Source: an uncultured Eubacteriales bacterium (GTDB taxonomy: Bacteria > Bacillota > Clostridia > Oscillospirales > Oscillospiraceae). Taken from it: a DNA stretch of 5,432 nt. Positions 1 through 5,432 of the stretch are shown piece after piece. Where the stretch lies: NCBI GenBank assembly GCA_900550705.1, contig URTG01000127.1, positions 1-5,432 on the forward strand, given 5' to 3'. The notes beneath the pieces are model-generated. The model made no database searches, was not told where the DNA came from, and worked only from the letters and a program-made list of their open reading frames with translations. The position numbers and the translations under genes were made by a program. Numbering within the stretch: position 1 is the first letter of the stretch; every line of letters starts with the position of its first letter.

Positions 1-99
1 CCCCGCCGGGGGGAAGGGGGCACGGAAAAGCCGTGGCGGATGGGGGCGCGTGGCGTGCCCTGAGCCCTTGCGCCAGAAGGATTTCTTCCAAATTTATCC

Positions 100-169
100 G
101 TAGGGGCGGCCTGTGGCCGCCCGCGATGATTGGCGCACCCCCGAACGGGCGGCCGCAGGCCGCCCCTAC
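100..169. repeat. Nested palindromic intergenic repeat (MITE/REP-like)
   Basis: Two 24-base arms at 100-123 and 146-169 are inverted copies of each other with a single difference (T or C at one position), separated by a 22-base spacer. Each arm is also a small palindrome: GGGCGGCC and GGCCGCCC around a 3-base loop. The arms begin with GTAGGGGCGG and end with CCGCCCCTAC. The hexamer AAATTT flanks the element on both sides (90-95 and 171-176). A long GC-rich hairpin bounded by AT-rich sequence in an intergenic gap is typical of dispersed palindromic elements. Similar GTAGGGGCGG-type repeats are, from memory, common between genes in Oscillospiraceae-like genomes. Only one copy is in this window, so repetition is inferred. 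It could instead be a structured 3' end of the U32 transcript. Confidence 0.6.
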
Positions 170-179
170 AAAATTTTCT

Positions 180-203
180 GGCAGCGTGCCTGTATGCGCT
201 GCC
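180..203 (-). terminator. Candidate terminator after the U32 gene
   Basis: Five bases beyond the U32 stop codon, GGCAGCG (180-186) and CGCTGCC (197-203) can form a 7-bp stem with a 10-base loop. On the minus strand the stem is followed by AGAAAATTTTG, so the T-run is short and starts several bases after the stem. It is therefore a weak or imperfect intrinsic terminator. The larger palindrome immediately beyond it (100-169) could assist in stopping or protecting the transcript. Confidence 0.35.
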
Positions 204-208
204 CCCCC

Positions 209-2290
209 TCACAGCACATCCCGATAATACAGCCCCCGGGTATGTGCGGAGGGCTGATACCGGCCTGTGCCGCGGTAGCGGTCCAGGACCTGGACGCACT
301 CGGCGGGGGTCTCGGTGGTGAAGGACAGGCGGACGGCCCACAGGCCCAGGCGGGCGTAGTCGGCGGCCTTGTCGGCCAGGAACAGGGTCTTGGCGTTCAG
401 AATTTCATTCCGGCAGCCCCAGGCCTTGACCACGGGGAAGCGCTCGCCCCGGCGGTCGGTGAGGAGGTTTGGCTCCTGGCAGGTGTGCTGGCCGGAGTGG
501 TTGTGAATGATGCAGTTCTCGGTAATCATCAGGGGCAGGCGGCCGTAGGCGACAAGCTCGGTGGGCACCGCCTTGGACAGATCCCGGACCTGGGGCAGCT
601 TCAGCTCGAAGGAGGCGGTGAGCGAGGTAAAGCCCAGCCGCTTCAGCTCCTTCATGGTCTGGGAGTTGTACACCCCCAGGCCGAAGTCGCCCCGCAGGCG
701 GAAGCCCAGCTCTCTGGCCGTCCGGGCGGGGCCCAGAGTACCGGCCAGGGCCTCCTCCACGCCCAGGGACTGCATGGCCTTCAGCTCGTCCTCCAGCACG
801 CCGAGCTCCCCGTCGCTGCAAATGCGGGGCAGCAGGGCGGCCACAGGGACCCCGGCGGCGAAGCAGGCCCGCACCGTCTCCGGGTGAGCCTTGGCCTGGT
901 CGCAGGGGAGATAGAGCAGGGCTGGCTGGCGCTCCAGCAGCTCCGGGGTGACCTGCTCCGCCCTGCGGACGGCCACCGTCAGCACCGGGGGCTGCTTGGG
1001 GTTTTCATACCGGACGCCGGTGTGGAACTCCTCCTGCCGCCGCTGGGGCGGGACGACGCGCGCCTGGCTCAGGGCGTCCAGCGTCTTCCGCCGCAGCTCG
1101 TTCAGGGCGGACAGGGGCAGGGACAGGCCCTCGTCCACCCGGGCGGTGACCTTTTCACAGGCGAAGGGGGTGCCGCCGGTGCGGCTCAGCTGGCCCTCCA
1201 CCTTCTCGGCGGTCAGGGGCACATTCCGGGCAGGCTCCGCCGTGGGGCCCTCCAGCCGGACGGTGTGGCCCTCCCGGTCCTGCGCGGCGATCTGGGCGGG
1301 GCGGTCCTTTTCGATGAGGGCGAAGAACCGCACCGGCTCCTTCCGGTTCTCGCCGTTTTCATAGGTGGCCCGGGCCTGGGCGAACAGCTCCCGGGGTTCC
1401 TTCTCGTCCTGGCGGGTGCCGAACATCTCCGGTCCCTTTTTGCCCTGAAAGTACCCGTCGGTAAACCCCTGGCGGGAGAAGGCCTGCTCCAGGATCTGAA
1501 TCTCCTCGCCGGTGGGTTCCCGGCCCTCCCGCAGGGCCTTGGCGTAGATGCCGGTGATGATGGCCACATACTCCGGCCGCTTCATCCGGCCCTCCAGCTT
1601 CAGGCAGGCCACGCCCATGTCCTCCAGCTCCCGCAGGTGCCCGGCCATGGACAGGTCCTTCAGGGACAGGGGGTAGGAATCCGCCCGGCCGTTCCACCCG
1701 TATTTCAGGCGGCAGGGCTGGGCGCACAGCCCCCGGTTCCCGCTCCGCCCCCCGATGACCGAGGAGAAAAAGCACTGGCCGGACCAGCACATACACAGGG
1801 CGCCGTGGCCGAAGACCTCAATCTCGATGGGGGAGTGCTGGCAGATGTAGGCGGTCTCCTCCCGGCTGACCTCCCGGCCCAGCACCACCCGGGTCATGCC
1901 CAGGTCGGCGCACTGCTTCACCCCGTCCAGGGAGTGGACGGTCATCTGGGTGGACCCGTGGGCGGGCAGGTCGGGCACCGTCTGCCGCAGCATCCGCAGC
2001 ACCCCCAGGTCCTGGACGATCACCCCGTCGACGCCGATCCGGCTGGCGTGGGCGGCCACCTGGGCCGCCTGGAGCAGCTCCCGGTCGGTGAGCAGGGTGT
2101 TCAGGGTGAGATAGACCTTCGTACCCCGAAGGTGGCAGTAAGAAACCGCCGCTGCCGCGTCTTCCTCCGAAAAGTTTTTCGCGTTGCGGCGGGCGTTAAA
2201 ATCTCCGTATCCAAAGTATACGGCGTTGGCCCCGTTCTGCACGGCGGCCGTCACCGACTCCATGGAGCCGGCAGGGGACAGTAGCTCCAT
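209..2290 (-). CDS. U32 family protein with DUF3656-type region (RlhA-like)
   Basis: The 693-residue product begins MELLSPAGS, the classical start of U32 (collagenase-like 'peptidase') proteins. Residues 1-290 form the U32 domain. The family signature runs EVFGHGALCMCWSGQC (158-173), and C166, C173, C189 and C193 have the spacing of the iron-sulphur cysteines known in this family. The middle, roughly 300-430, fits the DUF3656/collagenase-like region. The C-terminal part carries a second YGRLPLMIT segment (582-590) and further cysteines C593, C604 and C626, suggesting a diverged repeat of the barrel. Members of this architecture include E. coli RlhA, needed for 5-hydroxycytidine in 23S rRNA, so RNA hydroxylation is more likely than proteolysis; this is inference. 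AGGAGG at 2302-2307 lies 11 bases before the ATG and 8 before an in-frame GTG (2291-2293), which may be the true start. An upstream ATG at 2329 precedes this site and is rejected. The gene follows zapA and is probably cotranscribed with it. Confidence 0.9.
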   Translation of the reverse strand: MELLSPAGSMESVTAAVQNGANAVYFGYGDFNARRNAKNFSEEDAAAAVSYCHLRGTKVYLTLNTLLTDRELLQAAQVAAHASRIGVDGVIVQDLGVLRMLRQTVPDLPAHGSTQMTVHSLDGVKQCADLGMTRVVLGREVSREETAYICQHSPIEIEVFGHGALCMCWSGQCFFSSVIGGRSGNRGLCAQPCRLKYGWNGRADSYPLSLKDLSMAGHLRELEDMGVACLKLEGRMKRPEYVAIITGIYAKALREGREPTGEEIQILEQAFSRQGFTDGYFQGKKGPEMFGTRQDEKEPRELFAQARATYENGENRKEPVRFFALIEKDRPAQIAAQDREGHTVRLEGPTAEPARNVPLTAEKVEGQLSRTGGTPFACEKVTARVDEGLSLPLSALNELRRKTLDALSQARVVPPQRRQEEFHTGVRYENPKQPPVLTVAVRRAEQVTPELLERQPALLYLPCDQAKAHPETVRACFAAGVPVAALLPRICSDGELGVLEDELKAMQSLGVEEALAGTLGPARTARELGFRLRGDFGLGVYNSQTMKELKRLGFTSLTASFELKLPQVRDLSKAVPTELVAYGRLPLMITENCIIHNHSGQHTCQEPNLLTDRRGERFPVVKAWGCRNEILNAKTLFLADKAADYARLGLWAVRLSFTTETPAECVQVLDRYRGTGRYQPSAHTRGLYYRDVL

Positions 2291-2308
2291 CACGGGCGTA
2301 ACCTCCTC
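2291..2308 (-). promoter_or_regulatory. RBS and ambiguous start of the U32 gene
   Basis: On the minus strand GAGGAGG (core AGGAGG at 2302-2307) is followed by TTACGCCC and then adjacent GTG and ATG codons in one frame. The GTG at 2291-2293 is spaced 8 bases from the site and the ATG at 2288-2290 is spaced 11. Both give nearly the same protein; the GTG start adds one residue. The site rules out the more upstream ATG at 2327-2329. Confidence 0.7.
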
Positions 2309-2326
2309 AAAATGAAACGGGCAGCG

Positions 2327-2364
2327 CACAGGCGGCGGAGCCGGCTCCCCGCTCCCCGCCTGTG
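2327..2364 (-). other. Intercistronic stem-loop between zapA and U32 gene
   Basis: CACAGGCGG (2327-2335) pairs perfectly with CCGCCTGTG (2356-2364). Inside it GGAGC (2337-2341) pairs with GCTCC (2351-2355), giving about 14 base pairs with one bulged base and a 9-base loop. It lies 28 bases past the zapA stop and 36 bases before the U32 ATG. On the minus strand the next bases are CGCTGCCCG and then TTTCATTTT, so the T-rich tract is not directly adjacent. It may act as a leaky terminator, or as an mRNA processing or stabilising hairpin that sets different levels of the two proteins. Confidence 0.5.
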
Positions 2365-2392
2365 GACTGCGCGTGGTCGTTCAAAATACGGC

Positions 2393-2704
2393 TTACTTGT
2401 GATTTTGCAGACGGAAAATCTCCCGCTTGGACTCAGACAGCTCGTTTTTCAGGCGGTTGACCTCCTCGGAGTTCTCCTTGATCTGGCGGCGGAGGTTTTC
2501 AGAGGTCTCCTGCTCCTTGAAGTACTGGTCGGCGATGTTCATGGCGGCCAGCACGGCGGCGTCGGCCTGAGACAGGCGGCCGTTCATAATTTCACCCAGC
2601 TGCCGGTCCACGTGCTCGGCGCACTTGCGGATATAGGCCTCGTCCTCCACGGCGACCATGGTATACTCCCGGCCCGCGATGGTAACAACGGTTTTATTTT
2701 TCAT
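2393..2704 (-). CDS. zapA: Cell division protein ZapA
   Basis: This 103-residue protein matches the size and layout of ZapA, the cytoplasmic protein that binds and bundles FtsZ filaments at the division ring. The N-terminal globular part shows the family pattern VVTIAGREYTM (6-16), then EAYIRKCAEHVD (22-33). The hydrophobic stretch ADAAVLAAMNIADQYF (47-62) leads into a charged C-terminal coiled coil (about 63-103), the dimerisation and tetramerisation helix of the family. The ATG at 2702-2704 has GGAGG seven bases upstream. Longer in-frame starts overlap or precede that site and would add a low-complexity, non-ZapA extension, so they are rejected. The gene has its own promoter at 2811-2839 and is followed by the U32 gene. 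A zapA-U32 neighbourhood is, from memory, common in Clostridia. Confidence 0.93.
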   Translation of the reverse strand: MKNKTVVTIAGREYTMVAVEDEAYIRKCAEHVDRQLGEIMNGRLSQADAAVLAAMNIADQYFKEQETSENLRRQIKENSEEVNRLKNELSESKREIFRLQNHK

Positions 2705-2810
2705 GGTAACTCCTCCCATTTTCCCCCGCTCCGGCGCTCTGCGGCCCATTTCCGCCCCGGATCGGGGTTCTCTCTGTCGCGGAAGGCGTGATCCTCCAGC
2801 TTTCTTTCCC

Positions 2811-2839
2811 ATTATAACACACAGGGACCTATTTGAAAA
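2811..2839 (-). promoter_or_regulatory. Sigma-A promoter for zapA and the U32 gene
   Basis: On the minus strand a perfect TATAAT -10 box (2811-2816) is preceded by TGT, making an extended -10 (TGnTATAAT). A weaker -35, TTTTCA, lies at 2834-2839 with a 17-base spacer. Transcription would start near 2804, giving a zapA leader of about 100 bases. The -35 box lies within a small inverted repeat, ATTTG-AAAAA-CAAAT (2831-2845), which could be an operator or simply reflect AT-rich sequence. Confidence 0.75.
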
Positions 2840-2887
2840 ACAAATAATCCGTAAATTTTCGTTTTTCCCCATCCAGCATTTCCCCGT

Positions 2888-2916
2888 TTGACGCACCGCG
2901 GATTTTGGGGTAAAAT
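2888..2916 (+). promoter_or_regulatory. Sigma-A promoter for the DnaD/DnaC-like operon
   Basis: TTGACG (2888-2893) and TAAAAT (2911-2916) are separated by exactly 17 bases, and each differs from the vegetative consensus at one position. Transcription would start near 2923, leaving a leader of about 24 bases that is almost entirely the ribosome binding site region. It diverges from the zapA promoter. The two -35 boxes are about 50 bases apart, so shared regulation is possible but no clear operator is visible. Confidence 0.78.
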
Positions 2917-2946
2917 GGGGGGACAACACGAAGGGAGGGGAAGGGA

Positions 2947-3900
2947 ATGGCTCAGCTTTTGCTGCCCGGGGAGATCGTGGCCCTGTCCGGCCAGGCGGCG
3001 GACCGGCTGCTGCGGCTGGACAGCGGCGACGCGGCGCTGCTGTATCTGCACCTGCTGCGGCACGGAGATTTGCGGGGCGTGACCTGGCCGGAGCCACGGC
3101 TGCGTCCGGCGCTGGAGGCCCTGCGGGCGCAGGGCATGGCCCCGGCGGAGGCCCCCCTCCCCGACCCGGAGCCCCGGGAGGTCCCCCCGCCGGAGTACAG
3201 CAGCGAGGACCTGGTCACCGCCCTGTCCGACCAGGCCTCCCCCTTCTCCGCCCTGTGCGACGAGGTGGAGCGCCGCCTGAACAAGCAGAAGCTCAGCCCC
3301 AACGAGCTGAAGCAGCTGCTCACCCTCTACGACCATCTGAATCTCCCCGCCGAGGTCATTCTCATGCTGGTGGGCTGGTGCTCCGACGAGATGGCCCGGA
3401 AGTATAGAAGCGGCAAGCGCCCCAGTATGTCCTACATCAGCCGCCAGGGCTTCGCCTGGGCCCGCCGGGGAATCGACACCATGGAGCGGGCGGAGGAGTA
3501 CCTCCAGCGCCTGGCCCGTCTGCACTCCCGGGAGGAGGAGGTCCTCCGTCTGCTGGACATCCCGCCCCGGCCCCTGGTGGAGCGGGAAAAGAGCTACATC
3601 GCCGCCTGGGACGAGATGGGCTTCGACGACGAAACCCTCCGCATGGCCTACGAGAAGACCGTGCTGAAAAAGCAGTCCATGGACTGGAGCTACATGAACG
3701 GCATCCTCCGCCGCTGGCACGGGAAGGGGCTGCACTCCGCCCAGGCCGTCCGGGCCGGCGACCACGACCCCCGCCCCGTCCGTGCCGGCGGCCCCGCCCC
3801 CCAGCGCCCCGCGCCCCCGGAGGAGGACCGCCGTGCCCGGGAGGATATGGAGCGGATGCGCCGCTTGATGGAACAGATGAAGCAGGAAGGAGAGCCGTAA
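2947..3900 (+). CDS. DnaD domain replication protein
   Basis: The 317-residue product carries two DnaD-type helical domains. Residues about 12-65 resemble the winged-helix N-terminus of clostridial DnaD proteins (LLYLHLLRHG at 31-40). A Pro-rich linker follows (about 65-84). The first DnaD domain spans about 85-178, ending in YISRQGFAWARRGIDT (163-178). The second spans about 203-265 and ends with YMNGILRRW (249-257), the YxxxILxxW motif. The C-terminus is a Pro/Arg-rich linker and a highly charged helix (about 291-317). DnaD and DnaB proteins of Firmicutes remodel DNA and help place the DnaC/DnaI loader and replicative helicase during initiation or restart; that role is inferred from the family and from the loader gene one base downstream. 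GGAGG at 2934-2938 lies 8 bases before the ATG. This is not certainly the orthologue of B. subtilis DnaD, so no symbol is given. Confidence 0.9.
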   Translation: MAQLLLPGEIVALSGQAADRLLRLDSGDAALLYLHLLRHGDLRGVTWPEPRLRPALEALRAQGMAPAEAPLPDPEPREVPPPEYSSEDLVTALSDQASPFSALCDEVERRLNKQKLSPNELKQLLTLYDHLNLPAEVILMLVGWCSDEMARKYRSGKRPSMSYISRQGFAWARRGIDTMERAEEYLQRLARLHSREEEVLRLLDIPPRPLVEREKSYIAAWDEMGFDDETLRMAYEKTVLKKQSMDWSYMNGILRRWHGKGLHSAQAVRAGDHDPRPVRAGGPAPQRPAPPEEDRRAREDMERMRRLMEQMKQEGEP

Positions 3901-3901
3901 C

Positions 3902-4906
3902 ATGGCCTATGACGCAAACGTGCTCCACCGGGCGGTGGAGCGGCTGGAGGCCCAGCGCCGGGCCCGCACCGACCGGGCGGAGCGCCTCCGGGCCGAGGTC
4001 TACGCCAAGGAGCCCAAGCTGGCCAGGCTGGACCGGGAGATGCAGGGCACCATGTCTCAGCTGGTGGCCGCCGCCCTGCGGAAGGGGGAGGACCCCGCCC
4101 AGGCCGTCCGGTCCATCCGGGCCCACAACCTGGACCTTCAGCGCCAGCGAGAGGTCCTGCTGGGCGCCCAGGGTCTGCCCGGCGACGCCCTGGACGACAA
4201 GCCCGCCTGTCCCCTGTGCCGCGACACCGGCTGGCAGGGGGCCAAAATGTGCCGCTGTCTCCGGGACCTGTGCACCCAGGAGCAGATTAAAGAACTCTCC
4301 AAGCTGCTGGACCTGGGGGAGCAGTCCTTCGACGCCTTCCGCCTGGACTACTACAGCCAGACCCCCTGGCCCAGCATGGGCACGTCCCCCCGGGCCAACA
4401 TGGAGCTGGTGTATGAGGTCTGCCTGAACTACGCCGAAAAATTCGGGCGGTTCTACTTCAAAAACCTGTTTCTCTCCGGCGCGCCCGGCCTGGGCAAGAC
4501 CTTTCTGTCCGCCTGCATCGCCCGGACGGTGTCGGAGCACGGCTTCTCCGTGGTATATGACACGGCGGGCAACGTCTTCGCCCAGTTCGAGGCCCGCAAG
4601 TTCCAGCGGGACGGCGACAACGCCCGGGAGGCCCGAGACGAGACCCGCCGCTATCTCAACTGCGACCTGCTCATTCTGGACGACCTGGGCAGCGAGCTCA
4701 CCACCCAGTTCACCCAGTCGGCCCTGTATGAGCTGGTGAACACCCGCCTGGTGGCGGGGCGGTGCACCGTCATCTCCTCCAATCTGTCCATGGACGAGGC
4801 CGCCCGGCGCTATTCTCCCCAGATCGCCTCCCGCCTGGCGGGGGAGTACCACGTCCTCCACTTCTTCGGTGACGACATCCGGCTGCTGAAGAAACAGCGC
4901 ATGTGA
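3902..4906 (+). CDS. DnaC/DnaI-like AAA+ helicase loader
   Basis: The 334-residue protein has the order expected of Firmicutes helicase loaders. An N-terminal charged helical region (about 1-90) is followed by a cysteine cluster CPLC (103-106) with C117, C119 and C124, a probable zinc-binding domain that contacts the helicase. The AAA+ ATPase domain (about 165-334) has Walker A GAPGLGKT (193-200), Walker B LLILDD (256-261), sensor-1 ISSNLS (291-296) and an arginine-finger SRL (310-312). It should load the replicative DNA helicase onto single-stranded DNA in an ATP-dependent way. The start is one base after the DnaD-gene stop. AAGGAG (3887-3892), inside the end of that gene, serves as its binding site with 9-base spacing, so the two are almost certainly translated from one mRNA. 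Length and motifs appear intact. An IstB-like transposon helper is less likely because of the DnaD partner and the cysteine domain. Confidence 0.92.
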   Translation: MAYDANVLHRAVERLEAQRRARTDRAERLRAEVYAKEPKLARLDREMQGTMSQLVAAALRKGEDPAQAVRSIRAHNLDLQRQREVLLGAQGLPGDALDDKPACPLCRDTGWQGAKMCRCLRDLCTQEQIKELSKLLDLGEQSFDAFRLDYYSQTPWPSMGTSPRANMELVYEVCLNYAEKFGRFYFKNLFLSGAPGLGKTFLSACIARTVSEHGFSVVYDTAGNVFAQFEARKFQRDGDNAREARDETRRYLNCDLLILDDLGSELTTQFTQSALYELVNTRLVAGRCTVISSNLSMDEAARRYSPQIASRLAGEYHVLHFFGDDIRLLKKQRM

Positions 4907-4916
4907 GCATAAAATG

Positions 4917-4940
4917 ATCCCCGGCCGAATGGCCGGGGAT
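4917..4940. terminator. Bidirectional intrinsic terminator
   Basis: ATCCCCGGCC (4917-4926) and GGCCGGGGAT (4931-4940) form a perfect 10-bp GC-rich stem with a GAAT loop. On the plus strand it lies 10 bases after the helicase-loader stop and is followed by TCGTTTA. On the minus strand it lies 4 bases after the stop of the converging gene and is followed by CATTTTATG. It can therefore end both converging transcripts. Confidence 0.88.
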
Positions 4941-4944
4941 TCGT

Positions 4945-5432
4945 TTACCGCACGGGAAGGGGGCACACGGGGTAATAGGTGTGGACGGGCTCCTCCCCCC
5001 GGAGCATCCGCAGGGCGCCCAGGGCCAGGGCCTCCATCTCGTTCTCCCCGGGCAGGATCACGATGCGGCACAGGTCGTGGAGATACCCCACCACCATGTC
5101 AGTGAGCATTTTGGAGTGGGCCAGGCCGCCGGTGAGGATGATGCGGTCGGCTTTTCGGGCAGCCTGACGGATGGCGGGTACCTGAAAGGAGGAATATGTG
5201 CTTTTGTCGTAGATGAGGTACGTTTCGGCTGCTTCTTTGATTCCATCCATCAGTTCATTCATCCAGGGATCTTCATTAATTTTGCGGTTCAGCTCGTTAT
5301 AGGTTTTCCAGGTTCCAACCGGGTGTTCGGCGGCGATATAGCGGGTGAAAATAGTCTGATTTTTTTGATGCTTTTCCAGAAGTTTCAGGATATTTGCCTT
5401 TGTGTGCGCTACAGTCTCACACGCCCATGGAT
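4945..5432 (-). CDS. Partial chimeric frame: cysteine hydrolase N-part, butyrate kinase C-part
   Basis: The frame is open from the right edge to a TAA at 4945-4947, showing 161 residues, and begins outside the window. The last ~60 residues match the C-terminus of butyrate kinase (butyryl phosphate + ADP to butyrate + ATP): DRIILTGGLAHS, then PGENEMEALALGALRMLRGEE. The preceding part does not resemble that kinase. It reads PWACETV, IFTRYIAAEHP, then GTWKTY and YDKSTYSSF, which fits isochorismatase-type cysteine hydrolases; the K would be the catalytic lysine. The catalytic cysteine expected just after LTGG is absent (K there). The kinase N-terminal phosphate-binding half is also missing, because the frame turns to hydrolase sequence. 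Plus-strand GC is 46% for 5161-5432 against 69% for 4981-5136 (counted by hand). The product is probably neither enzyme: a recombination remnant or an assembly chimera. The internal ATG at 5260-5262 lies within the hydrolase segment and is not a likely start. Confidence 0.72.
   Translation of the reverse strand, partial: PWACETVAHTKANILKLLEKHQKNQTIFTRYIAAEHPVGTWKTYNELNRKINEDPWMNELMDGIKEAAETYLIYDKSTYSSFQVPAIRQAARKADRIILTGGLAHSKMLTDMVVGYLHDLCRIVILPGENEMEALALGALRMLRGEEPVHTYYPVCPLPVR
5120..5165. other. Probable junction between two unrelated genes
   Basis: The LTGG codons at 5125-5136 belong to motifs found both in cysteine hydrolases (TGG just before T-x-x-C) and in butyrate kinase (ILTGG). Sequence to the left is kinase-like and GC-rich; sequence to the right is hydrolase-like and much less GC-rich. 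The exact breakpoint cannot be placed without homologues, but short shared homology around this motif is a plausible crossover point, biological or computational. Confidence 0.55.

Larger units (their letters stand above)
1..208. other. Intergenic region with hairpins, no convincing gene
   Basis: No convincing coding region is visible here. Short open frames reach the left edge, but none has a ribosome binding site or a recognisable protein. The stretch lies just downstream of the minus-strand U32 gene. It contains a weak candidate terminator (180-203) and a nested palindromic repeat (100-169), both listed separately. Two smaller hairpins also occur: CACGG/CCGTG at 21-25 and 31-35, and GGGCGCG/CGTGCCC at 44-50 and 54-60, the latter with one G-T type pair. 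No role can be assigned to the small hairpins. A neighbouring gene may begin or end beyond the left edge. Confidence 0.6.
2705..2946. other. Divergent control region between zapA and the DnaD gene
   Basis: These 242 bases separate two divergent transcription units. The right part (about 2811-2916) is clearly more AT-rich than the rest of the window and carries the two promoters listed separately. The left part is the roughly 100-base untranslated leader of zapA. It contains a short hairpin, CCCCG/CGGGG at 2755-2759 and 2763-2767, which does not resemble a known riboswitch. A frame continuing upstream from zapA through this region is open only because of base composition. I see no separate gene. 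Confidence 0.7.

Noticed and set aside
1..208. A CRISPR array or tRNA in the palindrome-rich left end
   Set aside because: There is a single pair of inverted arms, not regularly spaced direct repeats, and no cloverleaf or CCA end is visible.
113..2284. A 723-codon plus-strand open frame
   Set aside because: It lies antisense to the clearly recognisable U32 gene, has low-complexity Gly/Gln/Leu-rich sequence with no family motif, and is explained by GC-rich codon bias leaving the opposite strand open.
2291..2329. A 13-residue longer start for the U32 protein
   Set aside because: The AGGAGG site lies inside this extension, and U32 proteins characteristically begin with MELLSPAG.
2755..2767. 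A riboswitch or attenuator in the zapA leader
   Set aside because: Only a 5-bp hairpin is visible, with no recognisable aptamer core or terminator/antiterminator pair.
2705..3097. An N-terminal extension of zapA to an ATG near 3097
   Set aside because: It would run through the zapA promoter and antisense to the DnaD gene. ZapA proteins are about 100 residues and the ATG at 2704 has a well-placed ribosome binding site.
2812..3903. A 363-codon minus-strand open frame
   Set aside because: It is antisense to the DnaD-domain gene and runs through the promoter region, with no ribosome binding site or recognisable domain.
3437..5071. A 544-codon minus-strand open frame
   Set aside because: It is antisense to the end of the DnaD gene and the whole helicase loader, which carry clear motifs, and it crosses the terminator. 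Its sequence is repetitive and unrecognisable.
4945..5262. A self-contained 105-residue gene starting at the ATG 5260-5262
   Set aside because: The frame continues open to the window edge and the residues before this ATG continue the hydrolase-like pattern, so the ATG is internal.

Overview
This window looks like a chromosomal segment of a high-GC, probably butyrate-producing Clostridia bacterium, most likely Oscillospiraceae-like. That assignment is inferred from the gene families, the strong GGAGG-type ribosome binding sites, the sigma-A type promoters and the GC-rich codon use, not from a database search. Four complete protein genes are ordinary core genes. One incomplete frame at the right edge is unusual.

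Layout. Bases 1-208 hold no convincing gene; they contain a weak candidate terminator and a nested palindromic repeat that looks like a dispersed intergenic element. A minus-strand pair follows: zapA (cell-division Z-ring regulator, 2393-2704), then a large U32-family protein with a DUF3656-type middle region, resembling the 23S rRNA hydroxylation factor RlhA (209-2290). A 38-base stem-loop lies between them. The 242-base gap 2705-2946 is a divergent control region: a good extended -10 promoter fires left into zapA, and a TTGACG-17-TAAAAT promoter fires right.

The rightward operon has two genes, separated by one base: a DnaD-domain protein (2947-3900) and a DnaC/DnaI-type AAA+ helicase loader (3902-4906). 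Together they fit a replication-initiation or restart helicase-loading module. The operon ends at a strong hairpin (4917-4940) that can serve both strands.

Converging from the right edge is a minus-strand frame (4945-5432, beginning outside the window). Its last ~60 residues look like the C-terminus of butyrate kinase, but its upstream ~100 residues look like an isochorismatase-type cysteine hydrolase. The switch falls at or near a shared LTGG motif and coincides with a drop from about 69% to 46% GC. Neither enzyme would be complete. I read this as a recombination junction or, quite possibly, an assembly chimera. It is the most notable observation here. I see no defence system, CRISPR array, tRNA or rRNA.
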